Positions 34,424 through 42,803 of a stretch of 64,000 nucleotides of DNA are shown here, piece by piece (the stretch's first letter is position 1; the number at the start of each line of letters is the position of its first letter). The stretch is from Paucibacter aquatile (GTDB taxonomy: Bacteria > Pseudomonadota > Gammaproteobacteria > Burkholderiales > Burkholderiaceae_C), in the NCBI RefSeq assembly GCF_002885975.1, contig NZ_POSP01000001.1:558001-622000 (forward strand), given 5' to 3'. The notes under the pieces were generated by a model. It was not told the origin of the DNA. It did not search any database and saw only the letters and a list, made by a program, of their open reading frames with translations. The position numbers and the translations under genes were made by a program.

Positions 34424-34527
34424 GGACAGTCCTGAGGACTGTCCGACCCGTGACGAACGACAGCCCACGTCTTGCGTGGGCTGGCTGGGGAGAGAAAGGG
34501 ACAGGCTGCAGCCCTGCGGCTGCAGCC
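34424..34527 (+). other. Cluster of three perfect hairpins after phaB
   Basis: GGACAGTCC-TGA-GGACTGTCC (34424-34444), CAGCCCACG with CGTGGGCTG (34461-34483) and two GGCTGCAGCC copies (34504-34513 and 34518-34527) follow one another within 104 nt just after the phaB stop. None has a T-run, so they are not ordinary terminators. They may stabilise the 3' end of the mRNA or form a small RNA. Confidence 0.6.
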
Positions 34528-34645
34528 TCGCCCTGATCACGCCGGGCCGCGTCTCGCGCGGCCTGGCCGGGGTGGTGGAGTCCGGGCGTCCACCATCCGC
34601 TGGAGTCAGTGACCCTGGTGCCTCGCGGATCAAGTCAAAGAAGAA

Positions 34646-34675
34646 AACGCCCGATCTCGAACCCCGGGCGTTTTT
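34646..34675. terminator. Bidirectional terminator between phaB and the GNAT gene
   Basis: AACGCCCG (34646-34653) pairs with CGGGCGTT (34665-34672). T-rich tracts flank it on both strands (TTTTTG on plus, TTTTCTTCTTT on minus), as expected between convergent genes. Confidence 0.8.
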
Positions 34676-34687
34676 GTTTGTTTGCCG

Positions 34688-35248
34688 CTAGGCCTCGCGC
34701 CGCAGCGCCCACAGCAACTCCCCCGGCGAGCGCCACACATAGCGCCACTCCGCCGCCTCGCTGCCATCTTGCAAGGTGATCACCACCCGCTCGGCCGGCC
34801 GTGCGCCCAAGTGCTCGTAGACCGCGCGGGCGGCCGCGTTGGCCTCGAACACCCAGAGGTACAGGCTCAACTCGCCCACATCACCGAGCTTCTGCAGGAA
34901 GTGTTCGCTCAGGGCCGCCAACAGTTTCCGGCCGATGCCCCGGCCTTTCTGATCGGGCCGCACATGGAGGTTGTCCAGCAGGCTGCCCCACTGCGCATCG
35001 AAGGCGGGAAAGGCAAAGGTGAAGCCCAGCGCCTCGCCCGAGGCCTCGCGTGCGATGAAGCCAAAGCTGCCCGGCGATGGCTCGCTGATCAGGCGCCGGG
35101 TCCACAGGGCCTGGCGGGTTTCGACCACCCGCTCGCTGTCCAGAAAGGCATCGCTGAAGATGCCGCGATAGGCGCTGCGCCAGCTCTCGCGGTGCAGACG
35201 GGCCACATCGGCCAGGTCCTCGGGGCGGATGGGGTGGATGGAGATCAT
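34688..35248 (-). CDS. GNAT-family N-acetyltransferase
   Basis: 186 residues. N-terminal SIHPIRPEDLADVARLHRES, a strand with LDNLHVRPDQKGRGIGRKLL carrying the RxxGxG/A acetyl-CoA loop (QKGRGIG), and FEANAAARAVYEHLGA near the end give the classical GNAT fold. The substrate is unknown. Its start overlaps the stop of the upstream hydrolase gene by 4 nt (ATGA), so it is the last gene of a three-gene minus-strand unit with that hydrolase and the lipoprotein gene. Confidence 0.85.
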   Translation of the reverse strand: MISIHPIRPEDLADVARLHRESWRSAYRGIFSDAFLDSERVVETRQALWTRRLISEPSPGSFGFIAREASGEALGFTFAFPAFDAQWGSLLDNLHVRPDQKGRGIGRKLLAALSEHFLQKLGDVGELSLYLWVFEANAAARAVYEHLGARPAERVVITLQDGSEAAEWRYVWRSPGELLWALRREA

Positions 35249-36216
35249 GGCGTGGCGGTGGGTGCGGTGTTGGCGCCGGCGTCAGTGTCAGCGCGCAGCC
35301 GCTGGACCAGAAAAGCCAGCACCTGCTGGCGGTAGGCCTCAGGCGCAAAGGCCTGCAGGTCGGTGTGATGGGCCCCGTCCAGCAGCCACAGCGTGTGCAA
35401 TTGCGGCGCGGCCGCGGCCATGCGTCGGGTTTCGGCAGGCGGTGTTTGCGTGTCCAGCTGCCCGCCCGCCACCAGCACCGGCGTCTCGCCGAGCTGACGC
35501 AAGGCTTGCTCGGGCCGCAGCTGCGAAGGTTCCACGCCGAGGCGCAGCGGCAGCTGGCTCAACAGCATGGGCGTCAGGCCTTGGCTCAAGGCTTCACCGA
35601 TGCGCACGCGCAGGCGGTTGTGCACCGCCTCCTCGATGGTCGGGTAGACCGATTCCAGCGCCACCGCTTGCAGCGGCCCGCGCTCTTGAGGTGACAGGAG
35701 CAGCAGGGAGGCGCCGCCCAGGGACACACCGATCACGCCCAGCTTCTCTTGCGGCAGCTCGCGGCGCAGGAAGCTCAGCGCCGCCGCCACGCCTTGCGAC
35801 TCGCGCCAGCCAAAGCTGATCCGCTCGCCACTGCTTTCGCCATGCGCCGGCAGGTCGATCAGCAGCACGCTCATGCCCGTCTGATGCAGCAGGCGCGCCC
35901 GCGCCAGCATCTGGCCGCGATGGCTGCGCACGCCGTGCAGCAGCAGCACAGCGCCGCGCCTCGGCTGGCCGGGGGAGAACCAGCCGCTGACCTGGCCGGG
36001 CGCTTGCTCCCCCGCCGCATCGGGGATCGGCCGTGGGACAGGGATGCGAACTGCGCGCGCTTGCAAATCGGCCGGCGGCGGGCCCAAGCTGGCACGGGCG
36101 GGGCGGCTGAGTTGCTCGCCAGCGACCCACAGCCCCGCCCCAGTCAAGACGCCCAGCATCACGAGTGCCAGCGCGCCGCGGCGCCACCGAGGCCCAGATC
36201 TGATCGCCCCGTTCAT
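35245..36216 (-). CDS. Membrane-anchored or exported alpha/beta hydrolase
   Basis: 323 residues with an N-terminal hydrophobic segment (ALALVMLGVLTGAGLWVAG, about 15-33) that may be an uncleaved anchor. Next are the strand AVLLLHGVRSHRGQML, IDLPAHGES, the nucleophile elbow GVSLGG and a late His in DGAHHTDLQAF. This is the layout of prolyl-oligopeptidase/YqkD-like serine hydrolases. The substrate is unknown. The gene overlaps the upstream lipoprotein gene and the downstream acetyltransferase gene by 4 nt each, indicating co-translation. Confidence 0.85.
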   Translation of the reverse strand: MNGAIRSGPRWRRGALALVMLGVLTGAGLWVAGEQLSRPARASLGPPPADLQARAVRIPVPRPIPDAAGEQAPGQVSGWFSPGQPRRGAVLLLHGVRSHRGQMLARARLLHQTGMSVLLIDLPAHGESSGERISFGWRESQGVAAALSFLRRELPQEKLGVIGVSLGGASLLLLSPQERGPLQAVALESVYPTIEEAVHNRLRVRIGEALSQGLTPMLLSQLPLRLGVEPSQLRPEQALRQLGETPVLVAGGQLDTQTPPAETRRMAAAAPQLHTLWLLDGAHHTDLQAFAPEAYRQQVLAFLVQRLRADTDAGANTAPTATP

Positions 36217-36716
36217 TGCGGCTCCAGCACGATCTGTTCCTGCGCCGTGCCCAGGCTGAGCCGGCGGATGCGCAAGGTGGCGCGAGATTTCGGCAGGCCG
36301 CCCGCCTCCTGCTTCAGCTCCAGTCGGCCATGGGCCAGGGCATGCAGCTCAACATGCGTCAGCTGCGGCCCAAGGGCAAAGACCAGGGCCTGGTGATCGG
36401 CCGGCACCGCCGGGTAGCGGATGACGCGTCCGCAGACATTGCGGCCGGCATGGATGAAATCGCAGATGGCGTCGCGCGTGCTGCCGGGCTCGAACTGATA
36501 CACCCGGTCCCAGCCAAAGCTGGTGAGTTTGGCCAAATCGACTTGCTGCGCGGACGGGTCACGCGTGATCTCGCCAATGCGCTGGCTGATTTGGCCGGTA
36601 CCGGCGCCGAGTTCACTGCAGGCCATCAGAAGCAGCACGGCGCTCAGCCCGGTGACCATGGATGTTAGACGCCGAGCGCCCAGGCGCGGCTTGGCGAGGT
36701 GAAGGACTCTGAACAT
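36213..36716 (-). CDS. Hypothetical lipoprotein
   Basis: 167 residues from the ATG at 36716, or 148 from 36659. The N-terminus MVTGLSAVLLLMAC ends in a lipobox-like LMAC, so it is probably a lipid-anchored envelope protein; the longer start adds the positive charges expected of a signal peptide (KPRLGARR). The rest is not recognised. It contains a Cys pair (DAICDFIHAGRNVCGRVI) that could be disulphide-bonded in the periplasm. It is the first gene of a unit with the hydrolase and acetyltransferase. Confidence 0.65.
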   Translation of the reverse strand: MFRVLHLAKPRLGARRLTSMVTGLSAVLLLMACSELGAGTGQISQRIGEITRDPSAQQVDLAKLTSFGWDRVYQFEPGSTRDAICDFIHAGRNVCGRVIRYPAVPADHQALVFALGPQLTHVELHALAHGRLELKQEAGGLPKSRATLRIRRLSLGTAQEQIVLEPQ

Positions 36717-36803
36717 GGCTGGCGGGTGGAGTGCAAGAAGAAGATGCCACAGATTTGCAGCATTCTCGCCGGCTCTCCGGCCCCGGCCTGCGAACCTCCA
36801 GTT

Positions 36804-37967
36804 TCAGCGGCCTTGGTAGTCCACGGCAAACACGGGCTTGCCACCGCACCAGACGCGCTCCACCGCCGCTTGACCGCCGGGCCGGGCCACGCTGATCAGG
36901 TCGGCGCGCAGGCCGACCGCGATCTCGCCACGGTCGTTCAAACCGGCGGCGCGGGCCGGGCCCAGGCTGACCAGGCGGGTGGCTTGGGGCAGACCCAGGC
37001 CTTCGCGATGGACCAGGGCGTCGACGGCGGCCAGCATGGTGGCGGGCGCGTAGTCGGCGCAGAGGCAGTCGGCCACGCCGGCGTGGATGGCGTCGAGGGC
37101 GCGCATATTGCCGCTCTGGCTGCCGCCGCGCATGACATTGGGCGCGCCCAGGATGGTGGCCAGTCCAGCGGCATGGGCGGCGCGGGCGGTCTCCAGATTG
37201 ATGGGGAACTCGCTCATGCGGGCGCCCAGGTTCTTCATGGTCAGCACGCGCTGCGGGTCGTCGTCGTCATGGCTGGCGGTGGGCACGCCGCGCTGCTTGG
37301 CGCGCTCCATCACGGCCAACACACGCTCGTCGGCGCTTAGCCGGGCCTGCATCTTTTCCTCGGCCATTTGCAGGGCGGCTTGCTGGCTGCTGCCGTGGTT
37401 GCCCATCATGTAGGCGACATAACTGTCCAGATGCTTGAACTGGCCCTGGCCCGGGGTGTGGTCCATGATGGAGAGCAGATCGACGCCGCCTTCGTCCAAC
37501 AGCCCCAGCACATGGGGCAGGGCGCTGAGGTCGGTGATCTCGTAGCGCACATGGACGCGGTTGTCGATCAGCTCTTGGGCCTTCAGGCGGCGCAGGGCGC
37601 GGACCAGTTCGGTGGCCGTCTCGTTGTTGCGCACGCCCCATTCGGCATGAGCAAATGACAGCGCATGGTAGGGCGTGGTGATGCCGGCCGCGGCATTGCG
37701 GCGGTCGATATTGATGCAGGCGAAGTCCAGGGGGAAGAGCACGCGGGCGCGCGGCTCTACTTCCTTTTCCACCGCGTCGCAGTGCAGGTCCACCATGCCG
37801 GGCAGCAGCCATTGGCCGCTCAGGCTCAGCTCGGGCGCGCCGCCGCCGGACTCGGGGTTGATGGCGGCGATGCGGCCGTCGGCGCCGATCAGCAGCGAGG
37901 CGTCGTGCAGCTCCTGCTCGGCCAGGACGATGTGGGCATGGGTGAGGTAGAGCGGGGTGGTGTTCAT
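36804..37967 (-). CDS. phnM: Alpha-D-ribose 1-methylphosphonate 5-triphosphate diphosphatase (PhnM)
   Basis: 387 residues of the amidohydrolase superfamily. Metal-binding motifs are MVDLHCDAVEKEVEPR near residue 55, TASHDDDDPQRV and the late DYAPATMLAAVD region; GAPNVMRGGSQSGN is typical of PhnM. The enzyme removes pyrophosphate from the ribosyl-phosphonate triphosphate made by PhnGHI(L), giving the PhnJ substrate. I chose the ATG at 37967; a GTG at 37976 is also possible. It is the last gene of the phnG-H-I-J-K-L-M run. A paralogue lies at 43712-44878. Confidence 0.92.
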   Translation of the reverse strand: MNTTPLYLTHAHIVLAEQELHDASLLIGADGRIAAINPESGGGAPELSLSGQWLLPGMVDLHCDAVEKEVEPRARVLFPLDFACINIDRRNAAAGITTPYHALSFAHAEWGVRNNETATELVRALRRLKAQELIDNRVHVRYEITDLSALPHVLGLLDEGGVDLLSIMDHTPGQGQFKHLDSYVAYMMGNHGSSQQAALQMAEEKMQARLSADERVLAVMERAKQRGVPTASHDDDDPQRVLTMKNLGARMSEFPINLETARAAHAAGLATILGAPNVMRGGSQSGNMRALDAIHAGVADCLCADYAPATMLAAVDALVHREGLGLPQATRLVSLGPARAAGLNDRGEIAVGLRADLISVARPGGQAAVERVWCGGKPVFAVDYQGR

Positions 37968-37994
37968 CGTGTGCACTTCTTTCGCGGGCTATGT

Positions 37995-38756
37995 TCAGGC
38001 GGCCATCGCCATCTCGGCGTGGCTTGCGGCTGAGCTCAGGGCTTGCAGGGGAAGGCGCTGCGTGGCCACGGCCTCGCGCACCTCGGCATCATGAAAAATG
38101 CCGACCATGGCCTGGCCGGCGGCGCAGGCCTCGCGGATCAGGGTGATGACGACGGCGCGGTTGGCCGCGTCGAGCGAGGCGGTCGGTTCGTCCAGCAGCA
38201 AGAGGGGCTTGGGCGCGATGAAGCCGCGCGCGATATTGACGCGCTGCTGCTCGCCGCCCGAGAAGGTGGCCGGCGGCAGGCCCCAGAGCCGCTCGGGCAG
38301 ATTCAGCCGCGCCAGCAGTTCGGCCGCGCGCTGCATGGCCTCCTCGCGCCCGGCGCCCAGGGCTTGCAGCGGCTCTGCCACGAGGGCCTGACTGCTGACG
38401 CGCGGAATCACGCGCAGGAACTGGCTGACGTAGCCGACCGTGTCGCGGCGCAGGGCCGTGAGCCGCTGCGGGCTGATGCGGCAGAGGTCCAGGGTTTCAC
38501 CGCTGTCCGCCGCGCGCAGCAGGATCTCGCCGCTGCTGGCCAGGTAGTTGCCGTAGAGGCAGCGCAGTAGGCTGCTTTTTCCCGCGCCCGAGGGGCCGTC
38601 CAGCACCAGGCAATCCCCGGCGTGAACCTCAAAGGACACCGCGTTCAGAACCGGCAGCTCCAGGCCGCCTTGCTGGTGCAGGGTGAAGGTCTTGCTCAGG
38701 TCGTGGACTTCGAGGACGGGATGATTCTTGTTGATGGCCATGTCTTGATCCTTCAT
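37995..38756 (-). CDS. phnL: C-P lyase accessory ABC-type ATPase PhnL
   Basis: 253 residues. The P-loop is DGPSGAGKSSLL, the signature is FSGGEQQRVNIARG and Walker B is LLLLDEPTASLD. Sequence features such as GNYLASSGEILLR and VSQFLRVIPRVSS match PhnL. No membrane domain is encoded beside it. PhnL contacts the C-P lyase core complex and is required for making the triphosphorylated intermediate. It sits between phnK and phnM. Confidence 0.93.
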   Translation of the reverse strand: MKDQDMAINKNHPVLEVHDLSKTFTLHQQGGLELPVLNAVSFEVHAGDCLVLDGPSGAGKSSLLRCLYGNYLASSGEILLRAADSGETLDLCRISPQRLTALRRDTVGYVSQFLRVIPRVSSQALVAEPLQALGAGREEAMQRAAELLARLNLPERLWGLPPATFSGGEQQRVNIARGFIAPKPLLLLDEPTASLDAANRAVVITLIREACAAGQAMVGIFHDAEVREAVATQRLPLQALSSAASHAEMAMAA

Positions 38757-38757
38757 T

Positions 38758-39531
38758 TCATGCAGCCAAAACCGAGGACACCAGCAGCTGGGTGTAAGGG
38801 TGCTGCGGGTCGTCCAGCACCTGGTCGGTCAGGCCGGTCTCGACGATGCGGCCATGGCGCATGACGATCAGGCGCTGGGCCAGCAAGCGGGCCACGGCCA
38901 GGTCGTGGGTCACCAGGATCACGGCCAGGTCCAGCTCGGCGGCCAGGCCGCGCAGCAGGTCCAGAAAGCGCGCCTGCACAGAGACATCGAGGCCGGCCGT
39001 GGGTTCATCCATGAAGACCAGGCGTGGGCGGCTGACCAGGTTGCGGGCGATCTGCAGGCGCTGCTGCATGCCGCCGGAGAAGCTCTTGGGCGCGTCGTCC
39101 AGGCGCTCGGCCGGGATCTCCACCCGCGCCAGCCAGTCGGCCGCCGCGCCGCGGATGTCGCCGTAATGCCGTGCGCCCACGGCCATCAGCCGCTCGCCGA
39201 TATTGGCGCCGGCCGAGACCTGCATGCGCAGGCCGTCACGCGGGTTCTGGCGCACAAAGCCCCAGTCGGTGCGCCAGAGCTCGCGCAGCTGGGCTTGGGT
39301 CAGCGTGCCGAGGTCGGTGAGGCCGCGGTCCTTCAGGTCGTATTGGATCTGGCCCTCGTCGGGCTGCAGCTGGAAGGCCAGGGTGTTGAGCAGGGTCGAT
39401 TTGCCCGAGCCCGATTCACCCGCGATGCACAGCACCTCGCCGGGGTAGAGGTCGAGGTCAATGCCTTCGCAGCCGATGCGGGCGCCGTAGCGCTTGGCCA
39501 GGCCGCGGACTTGCAGCAGGGGGCGGCTCAT
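38758..39531 (-). CDS. phnK: C-P lyase core-associated ABC-type ATPase PhnK
   Basis: 257 residues. The P-loop is GESGSGKSTLL, the signature is FSGGMQQRLQIARN and Walker B is LVFMDEPTAGLD. The PhnK-typical WGFVRQNPRDGLRM is present. In E. coli, PhnK docks on the PhnJ dimer of the core complex. The ATG at 39531 overlaps the phnJ stop by 4 nt. A longer frame to 39696 runs into phnJ and is not used. Confidence 0.93.
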   Translation of the reverse strand: MSRPLLQVRGLAKRYGARIGCEGIDLDLYPGEVLCIAGESGSGKSTLLNTLAFQLQPDEGQIQYDLKDRGLTDLGTLTQAQLRELWRTDWGFVRQNPRDGLRMQVSAGANIGERLMAVGARHYGDIRGAAADWLARVEIPAERLDDAPKSFSGGMQQRLQIARNLVSRPRLVFMDEPTAGLDVSVQARFLDLLRGLAAELDLAVILVTHDLAVARLLAQRLIVMRHGRIVETGLTDQVLDDPQHPYTQLLVSSVLAA

Positions 39532-40418
39532 GCCTGCGCTCCTGCAAAGCCAGCAGCGCTGGTGGGGCTGTTCTGCGTGCCGCGGTGGCCCTCGGCCTGG
39601 CGCGTGTTGCAGTACTCGGTGTCGGAGCAGACGAACATGCGCTGGCCCTGGTCGTCGAGGATGATCTCGTCCAGATAGGACTCGGTGGCGCCGCACAGTG
39701 CGCAGGGTTCGCTCCAGCGTTCGATGGCAAACGGGTGGTCCTCGAAATCGAGCGAGCGCACATCGGTGTAAGGCGGCACGGCGTAGACCCGCTTCTCGCG
39801 GCCAGCGCCAAAGAGCTGCAGGGCCGGGCTCTGATGCAGCTTGGGGTTGTCGAACTTGGGGATGGGCGAGGGCCGCATCAGGTAGTGGCCGTTGACGATC
39901 ACGGGGTAGTCGTAGGTGGTGGCGATGCGGCCGTGGCGCACGATGTCCTCGAACAGCTTGACATGCATGACGCCGTACTCGCTCAGCGCGTGCATGGTGC
40001 GGGTCTCGGTCTCGCGCGGCTCCAGCCAGCGCAGCGGCTCGGGGATGGGCACCTGGAAGACCAGGATCTGCCCGTCCTGCAGCGGCGTCTCGGGGATGCG
40101 GTGGCGGGTCTGGATCAGCGTGGCCTCGCGTGTGGCCTCGGTGGTGCGCACGCCGGTCACCTTCTGGAAGAAGCTGCGGATGTTGACCGCATTGGTGGTG
40201 TCGTCCGCGCCCTGGTCGATGACCTTGAGGCAGTCGCTCTGGCCGATCACCGCGGCCGTGACCTGGATGCCGCCCGTGCCCCAGCCATAGGGCAGGGGCA
40301 TCTCGCGGCCGCCGAAGGGCACCTGGTAGCCGGGCAGGGCCACGGCCTTGAGCAGGGCGCGGCGGATCATGCGCTTGGTGTGCTCGTCCAAGTAGGCAAA
40401 GTTGTATCCGCTGCTCAT
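39528..40418 (-). CDS. phnJ: C-P lyase radical-SAM subunit PhnJ
   Basis: 296 residues. Four Cys at 239, 242, 264 and 270 reproduce the CX2C-X21-C-X5-C pattern of E. coli PhnJ (Cys241, 244, 266, 272). Three of these bind the 4Fe-4S cluster and the last forms the thiyl radical. The GYNFAYLDEHTKRMIRRALL N-terminus is characteristic. PhnJ splits the C-P bond of alpha-D-ribose 1-methylphosphonate 5-phosphate, releasing the alkane and a cyclic phosphate. The start at 40418 overlaps the phnI stop by 4 nt. The C-terminal 20 residues are Ala/Gly-rich and poorly conserved. Confidence 0.95.
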   Translation of the reverse strand: MSSGYNFAYLDEHTKRMIRRALLKAVALPGYQVPFGGREMPLPYGWGTGGIQVTAAVIGQSDCLKVIDQGADDTTNAVNIRSFFQKVTGVRTTEATREATLIQTRHRIPETPLQDGQILVFQVPIPEPLRWLEPRETETRTMHALSEYGVMHVKLFEDIVRHGRIATTYDYPVIVNGHYLMRPSPIPKFDNPKLHQSPALQLFGAGREKRVYAVPPYTDVRSLDFEDHPFAIERWSEPCALCGATESYLDEIILDDQGQRMFVCSDTEYCNTRQAEGHRGTQNSPTSAAGFAGAQA

Positions 40419-41512
40419 TTCACTTGCTCCTTGTCCCACTCCGCACGCAAACGTCGCAGCAGCTCGAGATTGGTTTGAAAGTCCACGTAGTGCGGCAGCT
40501 TCAGGTGCTGCAGAAAGCCCGAGGCCTCGACGTTGTCGCTGTGCGAGAGCACGAACTCCACGTTGTTGGCCGGCAGCTCGCTGTCTTCGTCAAACTCCTC
40601 GGCACGCAGCGAGCGGTCGACCAGGGCCATGGCCAGGGCTTTGCGCTCGGCGTGGCCGAAAGCCAGGCCGTAGCCGCGGGTGAACTGCGGCGCGGTGTCG
40701 GCGCTGCCATGGAACTCATTGATCAGCTGGCACTCGGTCAGCTCGACCTCGCCGATTTCGACCGCGAAGCCCAGCTCCTCGATATGCATCTCGACCGGCA
40801 CGGCGCCGTAGCGCAGCTCGGCCGCAAACGGGTGGGTGGTGGCATAGCCGCGCTGGGTGCTGTAAGCCAGGGCGAGCAAGAAGCCCTCGTCGCCGCGCGC
40901 CAGGTTCTGCATGCGGGTGGCGCGGTCGGCCGGGAAGAGCAGGGGCTCGCGGGTCAGGTCGGGCGGCGGCGGGGCGCCGGGCGCCTCGGGCTCGGCCGCT
41001 TCCAGCAGGCCTTCGCGGCTGAGCAGGTCGGTCACGCGTGGCGCGTGCAGGGGCTCGGCGCGGGCGGCGCTGTGAGAGGACTGCGCCTCGCTGCTGCCGG
41101 AGGACTCGCGCATCAGGCCAAAGTCCAGCAGGCGCTGGGTGTAGTCGAAGCTGGGGCCCAGCAGCTGGCCACCGGGCAGGTCCTTGAAGGCCGAGGAGAT
41201 GCGGCGTTCCAGACGCATGCGGCCGGTGTCCAGAGGTTCGCTGTCGCTCAGGCGCGGCAGGGTGGTGCGGTAGGCGCGTAGCAGAAAGATCGCTTCGATC
41301 AGGTCGCCACGCGCCTGCTTGATGGCCAGGGCGGCCAGGTCCTCGTCGTAGAGCGCGCCTTCGCACATCACGCGGTCCACGGTCAGGCGCAGCTGCTGCT
41401 TGATCTGCTCGATGCTGAGCTCGGGCTGGGCGCTGTCGCCCCGGCGCGCCTGGGCCAGCAGTTCGCGCGAGGCCTCGATGGCGCGCTCGCCTCCTTTGAC
41501 GGCAACGTACAT
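40415..41512 (-). CDS. phnI: C-P lyase core subunit PhnI
   Basis: 365 residues starting MYVAVKGGERAIEASRELLA, the PhnI N-terminus. Further family motifs are VDRVMCEGALYDEDLAALAI, QARGDLIEAIFLLRAYRTTL, SAFKDLPGGQLLGPSFDYTQ and the His-rich HSDNVEASGFLQHLKLPHYV end. PhnI displaces the adenine of ATP with methylphosphonate, with PhnG/H/L assisting. It lies in the minus-strand run with 1-nt or 4-nt contacts to phnH and phnJ. Confidence 0.95.
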   Translation of the reverse strand: MYVAVKGGERAIEASRELLAQARRGDSAQPELSIEQIKQQLRLTVDRVMCEGALYDEDLAALAIKQARGDLIEAIFLLRAYRTTLPRLSDSEPLDTGRMRLERRISSAFKDLPGGQLLGPSFDYTQRLLDFGLMRESSGSSEAQSSHSAARAEPLHAPRVTDLLSREGLLEAAEPEAPGAPPPPDLTREPLLFPADRATRMQNLARGDEGFLLALAYSTQRGYATTHPFAAELRYGAVPVEMHIEELGFAVEIGEVELTECQLINEFHGSADTAPQFTRGYGLAFGHAERKALAMALVDRSLRAEEFDEDSELPANNVEFVLSHSDNVEASGFLQHLKLPHYVDFQTNLELLRRLRAEWDKEQVK

Positions 41513-41513
41513 C

Positions 41514-42161
41514 TCAGAGCTCCCAATCGATGAGGGTGGTGCGCGGAAGGGCCAGCAACTGCCGACCTGCGCACAGCACCAGGTCGACGCCGAGCGGGAA
41601 GCGCCGGCGGTTGTCTTGCACAAAAGCCTGGCTGATCTCGGACCAGCCGGCCACCTCGATTCGTGTCTCGCCTTGGATGCCCGGGCCGCGCAGGCGCAGC
41701 GATCCACTGCCCGTTTCCAGCGCTGGCACCTCGATGAACAAGGTGGCCGAACGGTCGGGGTAGGCGGCATCGCCGAGGCGCAGGGCGTCCAGCGTCGGCA
41801 GCGCGTCCAGGTTCTGCAGCATCAGGAACTGAGCCTCGCCCATCTCCGCGACCAGGGGGCAGCCGGCATGGAAGCGCAGGTGCTCCCCCGCGGCGCCGCT
41901 GCGCAGATCGGGCAGCAGCCACAGCGGCGTGTCGCGGTCGGCCAGGGCCAGCAGCAGGGCGGTCAAGGCCGGCTGCAGGCCGGCGGGTGCGCTCAATTCA
42001 AAAGGCAGGCTTTGCAGGCTGCCGGGCCGGGACATGGCGTCCAGCAGGCAGCGGAAGGCCTGCTGCGCATGGTGCACCGGGTCGGCAAAGCCGGGCAGCA
42101 GCTGCTCCAGGTGCAGGCCGGCGGCGGGGGCGCTCGCGTTCATCGCATCACTCATGCTCAT
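41514..42161 (-). CDS. phnH: C-P lyase core subunit PhnH
   Basis: 215 residues. LPGFADPVHHAQQAFRCLLD near residue 22 and AMSRPGSLQSLP are the PhnH signature. GTTRIE/VAG-type strands and a C-terminal RTTLIDWEL end the fold. PhnH is a PLP-transferase-like fold without the cofactor and dimerises on PhnG/I/J. The ATG may be at 42161 or 42155 (MSMSDAMN, MSDAMN). It is 1 nt from phnI and 3 nt from the phnG stop. Confidence 0.92.
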   Translation of the reverse strand: MSMSDAMNASAPAAGLHLEQLLPGFADPVHHAQQAFRCLLDAMSRPGSLQSLPFELSAPAGLQPALTALLLALADRDTPLWLLPDLRSGAAGEHLRFHAGCPLVAEMGEAQFLMLQNLDALPTLDALRLGDAAYPDRSATLFIEVPALETGSGSLRLRGPGIQGETRIEVAGWSEISQAFVQDNRRRFPLGVDLVLCAGRQLLALPRTTLIDWEL

Positions 42162-42164
42162 GGC

Positions 42165-42644
42165 TCAGTCCTCGCCCCGCACCAGGGTGTAGAAATCCAC
42201 CTTGCTGCGCGCCACTTCGGCGGCGCGGCGGGCGTGGCGGTCGTGTTCGGCCTCGGCCAGGGGGCGCAGGAGCCGGGCTTGCAGCTGCGGTGCCCAGTCG
42301 GGCGTTTGCAGCAAGGCGTCGGCCAGGGCGACCAGCTCGGCGTGGCGCGGGTCGCTGCCGCGCACGGTGCCCACGCCGACGCTGGCCGGCAGGCCCGGCG
42401 CCTGCAGGCGCAGGGTGCAGCGGGTGACGGTGGCTTCGCCCAGATTGAAGACCTGACCGCCACCGCCGAGCCGGCCGCGCAGCATCAGCATGCCGGTCTC
42501 GGGACGGCGCAGCCATTCAAAGTGGGGCAGGGGCTGCAACTCGGCCAGCTGCTGTTCCAGATCCTGGGGCCGGGCGCGGGCCAGCAGGCCCAGGGCGAGG
42601 CGGCGTGCGTCCTGCGCTGCCGCGAGAGGGATGTGTGATGACAC
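42165..42644 (-). CDS. phnG: C-P lyase core subunit PhnG
   Basis: 159 residues if the GTG at 42644 (VSSHIPLAAAQDARR) is the start; a TTG slightly upstream is also possible. Family motifs are LGLLARARPQDLEQQLAELQ, RRPETGMLMLRGRLGGGGQV, FNLGEATVTRCTLRL and ARRAAEVARSKVDFYTLVRG. PhnG is part of the PhnGHIJ core that builds the ribosyl-phosphonate. It is the first gene of the phn minus-strand operon. Its start is 24 nt from the palindrome proposed as the PhnF operator. Confidence 0.9.
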   Translation of the reverse strand: MSSHIPLAAAQDARRLALGLLARARPQDLEQQLAELQPLPHFEWLRRPETGMLMLRGRLGGGGQVFNLGEATVTRCTLRLQAPGLPASVGVGTVRGSDPRHAELVALADALLQTPDWAPQLQARLLRPLAEAEHDRHARRAAEVARSKVDFYTLVRGED

Positions 42645-42668
42645 GTCGGATCCCGTCAAAGCATCTAA

Positions 42669-42680
42669 TCGTCTAGACGA
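42669..42680. promoter_or_regulatory. Candidate PhnF operator between phnG and phnF
   Basis: TCGTCTAGACGA is a perfect 12-bp palindrome with the TAGA core of operators bound by HutC-subfamily GntR repressors (PhnF, HutC). A partial copy, AATCGTCT, lies at 42753-42760 and matches the left half with its flank. Both lie in the 159-nt divergent promoter region. Confidence 0.65.
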
Positions 42681-42803
42681 CTTGCGGCGGCCATGTGCCG
42701 GCAAGCCCTGGCGATGCGGCGCATTCTTCAGGGCCGACATGAATCTTTCGTGAATCGTCTCTAAGCTGTTTGGCAACCGTGATCCAGGGAATAGAGACTC
42801 AGC

